From Planctomycetaceae bacterium (GTDB lineage Bacteria; Planctomycetota; Planctomycetia; Pirellulales; UBA1268), in contig DNLZ01000095.1 in the NCBI GenBank assembly GCA_003488325.1, forward strand, positions 12,827-21,214: a stretch of DNA of 8,388 bases. Direction: 5' to 3'. Positions 5,851 through 8,388 of the stretch are shown piece after piece (position 1 is the stretch's first letter; each line of letters opens with the position of its first letter). Below the pieces are notes generated by a model. That model saw nothing but the letters and a program-made list of their open reading frames with translations. It was not told where the DNA came from and did no database searches. The position numbers were made by a program, and so were the translations under genes.

Positions 5851-7287
5851 ATGAACGCGTGCGGAGACGAACCGAGTTCGTGTCGCCGGGCGCACCGGAT
5901 CGCGTGCCGACGGATCGGCATCGTGGCACTCGTCACGTGGGTCGCGACGGCGGGTGCCTGGCGCGGCGTCTCGGCGGCGGAGGCGCGGGACGCGGCCGCC
6001 GTCGCTGCCGCCGCCGATGGCCTCGGCCTCCTGCTCACGCGAGCCTATCTGCCGGCCGACTTCGACCAGGAGGTGTTCGACGACCTCTGGACGACGTGGG
6101 AGGAGCCGCTGCGTTCGCGGGCGGAACGACTCGACATCGATGGAAGGCGAAGGCTGGCGATGGAGCGGTACGGGCTCCTGCCGCACCCGGACGATCCGTC
6201 GCGGTCGCTCCAGTACGCCGTCGATGCCGCGGGCAACTGGACCATGAGCTGCCTCGCCTGTCACCAGGGGCAGGTGAGGGGCGTCGCGATCCCGGGAGTC
6301 CCCAACTCCTCCTATGCGCTCGAGACCCTGACCGAGGAGGTGCGGCTGGTCAAGGCCCGGCAGCGCAAGGCGTTCGGGCACATGGACATGGGGTCGCTCT
6401 TCCTGCCCTTGGGCACGACCGTCGGCACGACCAATGCCGTGATCTTCGGGATGGCGCTCATGCGGCACCGCGACCCGCAGCTCAACATCGTGGCCCGCCC
6501 GCCGCGGCTCGACCTGCCCCATCACGACATGGACGCGCCGGCGTGGTGGCTCTACCGCACCCGCCGCACGCTCTACGCGGACGGATTCGCCGCCAAGGGG
6601 CACCGGATGCTCATGCAGTTTCTGCTCGTCAAGGAGAACGGGCCCGAGCGGTTCCGCGAATGGGAGGATGATTTTCGGCACATCGAGGCGTGGATCGAGG
6701 GGCTCGATCCACCGGCCTGGAGCGGACCGCTCGACGAGGCCCTCGCGGCACGGGGCCACGAGGTCTTCGCGAGGCACTGCGCGGAGTGCCACGGCACCTA
6801 CGGTGCGGCACGCTCCTATCCCGAGCGGGTCGTGCCGATCGAGGTGATCGGGACCGACCGAGCGCGGCTCGACGCGCTCACCGCCGGGGAGCGCCGCGAC
6901 CTCAACGCGAGCTGGTTCGGGGACGGCGCGGGAGCCCGGCTTGCCGAACGCTGCGAGCCGGCCGGATACGTGGCACCTCCGCTCGACGGTGTCTGGGCCA
7001 CGGCTCCCTATCTGCACAACGGATCGGTGCCGACGCTCTGGCACCTCCTGCATCCCTCGGAGCGGCCCCTCGTCTGGCGTCGGACACCGACCGGCTACGA
7101 CGACGAGCGGATCGGACTCGTCGTGGAGTCGGCCGACGAGATGCCGGCGGAGCGGCTCGTGCCGGCCACGCGACGCACCTGGTTCGACACGCGCCGGGCG
7201 GGCAAGAGCGCCGGAGGGCACGAGTTCGTCGATGCGCTCGACGCTGCCGAGAAGACCGCGGTGCTCGAGTATCTCAAGACGCTCTGA
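5851..7287 (+). CDS. Exported di-heme c-type cytochrome, RoxA-like / di-heme peroxidase superfamily
   Basis: This 478-residue protein starts at the ATG with the strong ribosome site, beginning MNACGDEPSS. An N-terminal signal follows: Arg-rich residues 12-21, hydrophobic core about 22-36, and likely cleavage after GVSA (39-42). Two heme c attachment motifs are visible: CLACH (134-138) and CAECH (310-314), so it should mature outside the cytoplasmic membrane through the cytochrome c assembly pathway. Near the C-terminus, APPLDGVWATAPYLHNGSVP (375-394) and GKSAGGHEF followed by LEYLKTL match what I recall of RoxA-type rubber oxygenases and related di-heme cytochromes; His389 is a candidate distal heme ligand. 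RoxA itself is about 200 residues longer, so rubber cleavage should not be assumed. More likely roles are an oxidase, peroxidase or electron-transfer cytochrome of unknown substrate. It is divergent from mgtE and 85 bases upstream of thiC, with no visible functional link to either. Confidence 0.85.
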   Translation: MNACGDEPSSCRRAHRIACRRIGIVALVTWVATAGAWRGVSAAEARDAAAVAAAADGLGLLLTRAYLPADFDQEVFDDLWTTWEEPLRSRAERLDIDGRRRLAMERYGLLPHPDDPSRSLQYAVDAAGNWTMSCLACHQGQVRGVAIPGVPNSSYALETLTEEVRLVKARQRKAFGHMDMGSLFLPLGTTVGTTNAVIFGMALMRHRDPQLNIVARPPRLDLPHHDMDAPAWWLYRTRRTLYADGFAAKGHRMLMQFLLVKENGPERFREWEDDFRHIEAWIEGLDPPAWSGPLDEALAARGHEVFARHCAECHGTYGAARSYPERVVPIEVIGTDRARLDALTAGERRDLNASWFGDGAGARLAERCEPAGYVAPPLDGVWATAPYLHNGSVPTLWHLLHPSERPLVWRRTPTGYDDERIGLVVESADEMPAERLVPATRRTWFDTRRAGKSAGGHEFVDALDAAEKTAVLEYLKTL

Positions 7288-7372
7288 GCGGCGGCTCCGT
7301 CGCCCGGTCGCTCCCGATCTGGTACCGTGACGATCCGGCCGCGAGGGCGGCGTCGGACTCGGAGACAGACCC
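7288..7372 (+). other. Leader region of thiC without a recognisable TPP riboswitch
   Basis: These 85 bases hold GGTACCGTGA at 7321-7330 (candidate -10 TACCGT at 7323-7328), a 5-bp hairpin (7338-7342 with 7347-7351, loop GAGG) and a Shine-Dalgarno site. The conserved TPP-riboswitch elements (CTGAGA, ACCTGATC, and GGTAATGCCAGCG-like) are not found, and the space is tight for a riboswitch of about 100 bases. Confidence 0.5.
7361..7364 (+). promoter_or_regulatory. Shine-Dalgarno site of thiC
   Basis: GGAG lies 8 bases before the ATG at 7373 and supports that start. Confidence 0.65.
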
Positions 7373-8388
7373 ATGACCCAGCTCGAAGCCGCGCGGCGGC
7401 ACGAGATCACGCCGCAGATGGCCTTCGTCGCCCGTCGCGAGAACCTGCCCGAGGAGACGGTCCGCGCGGAGGTGGGGCGGGGCCGCATGGTCATCCCCGC
7501 GAACCGCGTGCACCTCGCGAAGCGCCTCGAGCCGATGGGCATCGGCATCGCCGCGCTCACGAAAATCAACGCGAACATCGGCAACTCCGCGGTGACGAGC
7601 GACGTGGCCACGGAGCTCGAGAAGCTCCACATGGCCGTCCATCACGGGGCCGACACCGTGATGGACCTCTCGACCGGCAGGGACATCGACGGCATCCGTC
7701 AGGCGATCATCGACGCGTCCCCGGTGCCGATCGGGACCGTGCCGATCTACCAGATGCTGGAGGAACTCGGCGGCGACATCGAGGACATGCGTCCCCGGCA
7801 TTTCCTCGACATGTGCGAGAAGCAGGCCCGTCAGGGGGTCGACTACATGACGGTGCACGCCGGCCTGCTCCAGGAGCACCTGGCGCTCACGATGGGGCGG
7901 ATCACGGGCATCGTGAGCCGCGGCGGATCCCTGATCGCCAAGTGGATGATGGCCCATCGAAGGCAGAACCCGCTTTACGAGCATTTCGAGGATCTCTGCG
8001 ACATCTTCCGGGAGTACGACGTCACCTGGAGCCTCGGCGACGGCCTCCGTCCCGGCAGCATCGCCGACGCGAGCGACGAGGCACAGTTCGCGGAACTGCA
8101 CGTGCTCGGCGAACTCACGCGCCGGGCATGGGCCAAGGGCTGCCAGGTCATGGTCGAGGGCCCGGGCCACGTGCCGATGGACCAGATCGACATGAACGTG
8201 AAGCGGCAGATGGAGGAGTGCGACGAGGCCCCGTTCTACGTGCTCGGGCCTCTCGTCACCGACATCGCCCCGGGGTACGACCACATCACGAGCGCCATCG
8301 GTGCGGCCCTCGCCGGCTGGAGCGGGGCCGCGATGCTGTGCTACGTGACGCCGAAGGAGCACCTCGGCCTGCCCGACGCGGACGACGT
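7373..8388 (+). CDS. thiC: Phosphomethylpyrimidine synthase ThiC, truncated by the window edge
   Basis: ThiC is a radical-SAM enzyme that rearranges aminoimidazole ribotide into 4-amino-5-hydroxymethyl-2-methylpyrimidine phosphate, the pyrimidine half of thiamine, in the cytoplasm. About 338 codons are visible, beginning MTQLEAARRHEITPQMAFVA. Family motifs are abundant: LTKINANIGNSAVTS, the segment ending in MDLSTGRDID, PIGTVPIYQ, DYMTVHAG, TWSLGDGLRPGSIADA, VEGPGHVPMDQI, LGPLVTDIAPGYDH and LCYVTPKEHLGLP. Family proteins have a C-terminal CxxCxxxxC iron-sulfur cluster motif, which would lie just beyond the right edge. The start lacks the long N-terminal extension of the E. coli-type enzyme and looks like the shorter ThiC form. 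It lies downstream of the cytochrome gene with an 85-base gap, so it could be its own transcription unit or the end of a two-gene one. Confidence 0.97.
   Translation, partial: MTQLEAARRHEITPQMAFVARRENLPEETVRAEVGRGRMVIPANRVHLAKRLEPMGIGIAALTKINANIGNSAVTSDVATELEKLHMAVHHGADTVMDLSTGRDIDGIRQAIIDASPVPIGTVPIYQMLEELGGDIEDMRPRHFLDMCEKQARQGVDYMTVHAGLLQEHLALTMGRITGIVSRGGSLIAKWMMAHRRQNPLYEHFEDLCDIFREYDVTWSLGDGLRPGSIADASDEAQFAELHVLGELTRRAWAKGCQVMVEGPGHVPMDQIDMNVKRQMEECDEAPFYVLGPLVTDIAPGYDHITSAIGAALAGWSGAAMLCYVTPKEHLGLPDADD

Noticed and set aside
7286..7297. Terminator after the cytochrome gene
   Set aside because: The hairpin has only a 4-bp stem (GAGC with GCTC), overlaps the stop codon and has no T run.
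7288..7372. TPP riboswitch upstream of thiC
   Set aside because: The CTGAGA and ACCTGATC core elements are absent and the gap is short.
5722..7632. 636-codon minus-strand open frame opposite the cytochrome gene
   Set aside because: It crosses two real genes and an intergenic region and is rich in Arg, Pro and His with no recognisable motif, whereas the plus-strand frame has heme motifs and a signal peptide.
7274..8362. 362-codon minus-strand open frame opposite thiC
   Set aside because: It is a shadow of thiC with His/Arg/Asp-rich composition; the plus-strand match to ThiC is unambiguous.
1..8388. CRISPR array, insertion sequence, tRNA or phage-type genes
   Set aside because: No regularly spaced repeats, transposase-like proteins, terminal inverted repeats or tRNA-like folds were seen; all substantial coding frames are explained by the listed genes.

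Overview
The window is high-GC bacterial DNA with dense gene packing and strong G/C preference at third codon positions. It looks like a chromosomal segment of a planctomycete, probably of the Pirellulales/Planctomycetia type. The main pointer is the kinase-like protein: a short helical N-terminal region ending in a 'GLLTRWQAKRLL' stretch directly before a Ser/Thr-kinase fold, then one membrane span and a large exported region, an architecture I associate with Planctomycetota. This assignment is from recognition only, not from a database search.

Layout. (1) Positions 1-161, minus strand: the first 53 codons of a Glu/Leu/Phe/Val (glutamate) dehydrogenase that runs off the left edge. (2) 162-532: a divergent intergenic region with a candidate extended -10 for the dehydrogenase, short GC-rich repeats, a candidate -10 for the rightward gene, and a possible 26-codon leader ORF. 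(3) 533-3406, plus: a 957-residue membrane-anchored pseudokinase with a C-terminal STN-like (secretin/TonB short N-terminal) domain. (4) 3403-4419, plus: a complete type I-beta DAHP synthase (first step of the shikimate pathway), overlapping the pseudokinase gene by 4 bases (ATGA). (5) 4424-5767, minus: a complete MgtE-type Mg2+ channel, convergent with the DAHP synthase gene and only 4 bases from it. (6) 5768-5850: a short divergent promoter region holding a G-quadruplex-capable run. (7) 5851-7287, plus: an exported di-heme c-type cytochrome related to the RoxA/di-heme peroxidase superfamily. (8) 7373 to the right edge, plus: ThiC (HMP-P synthase, thiamine biosynthesis), cut before its C-terminal iron-sulfur motif.

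Most of the window is housekeeping metabolism: nitrogen assimilation, aromatic amino acids, magnesium uptake and thiamine. These genes do not form one pathway. The only tight gene coupling is the pseudokinase with the DAHP synthase. The least conventional gene is that pseudokinase: every catalytic residue I can align has been lost, and its STN-like tail should lie outside the cytoplasmic membrane. I found no mobile element, CRISPR array, tRNA or rRNA.
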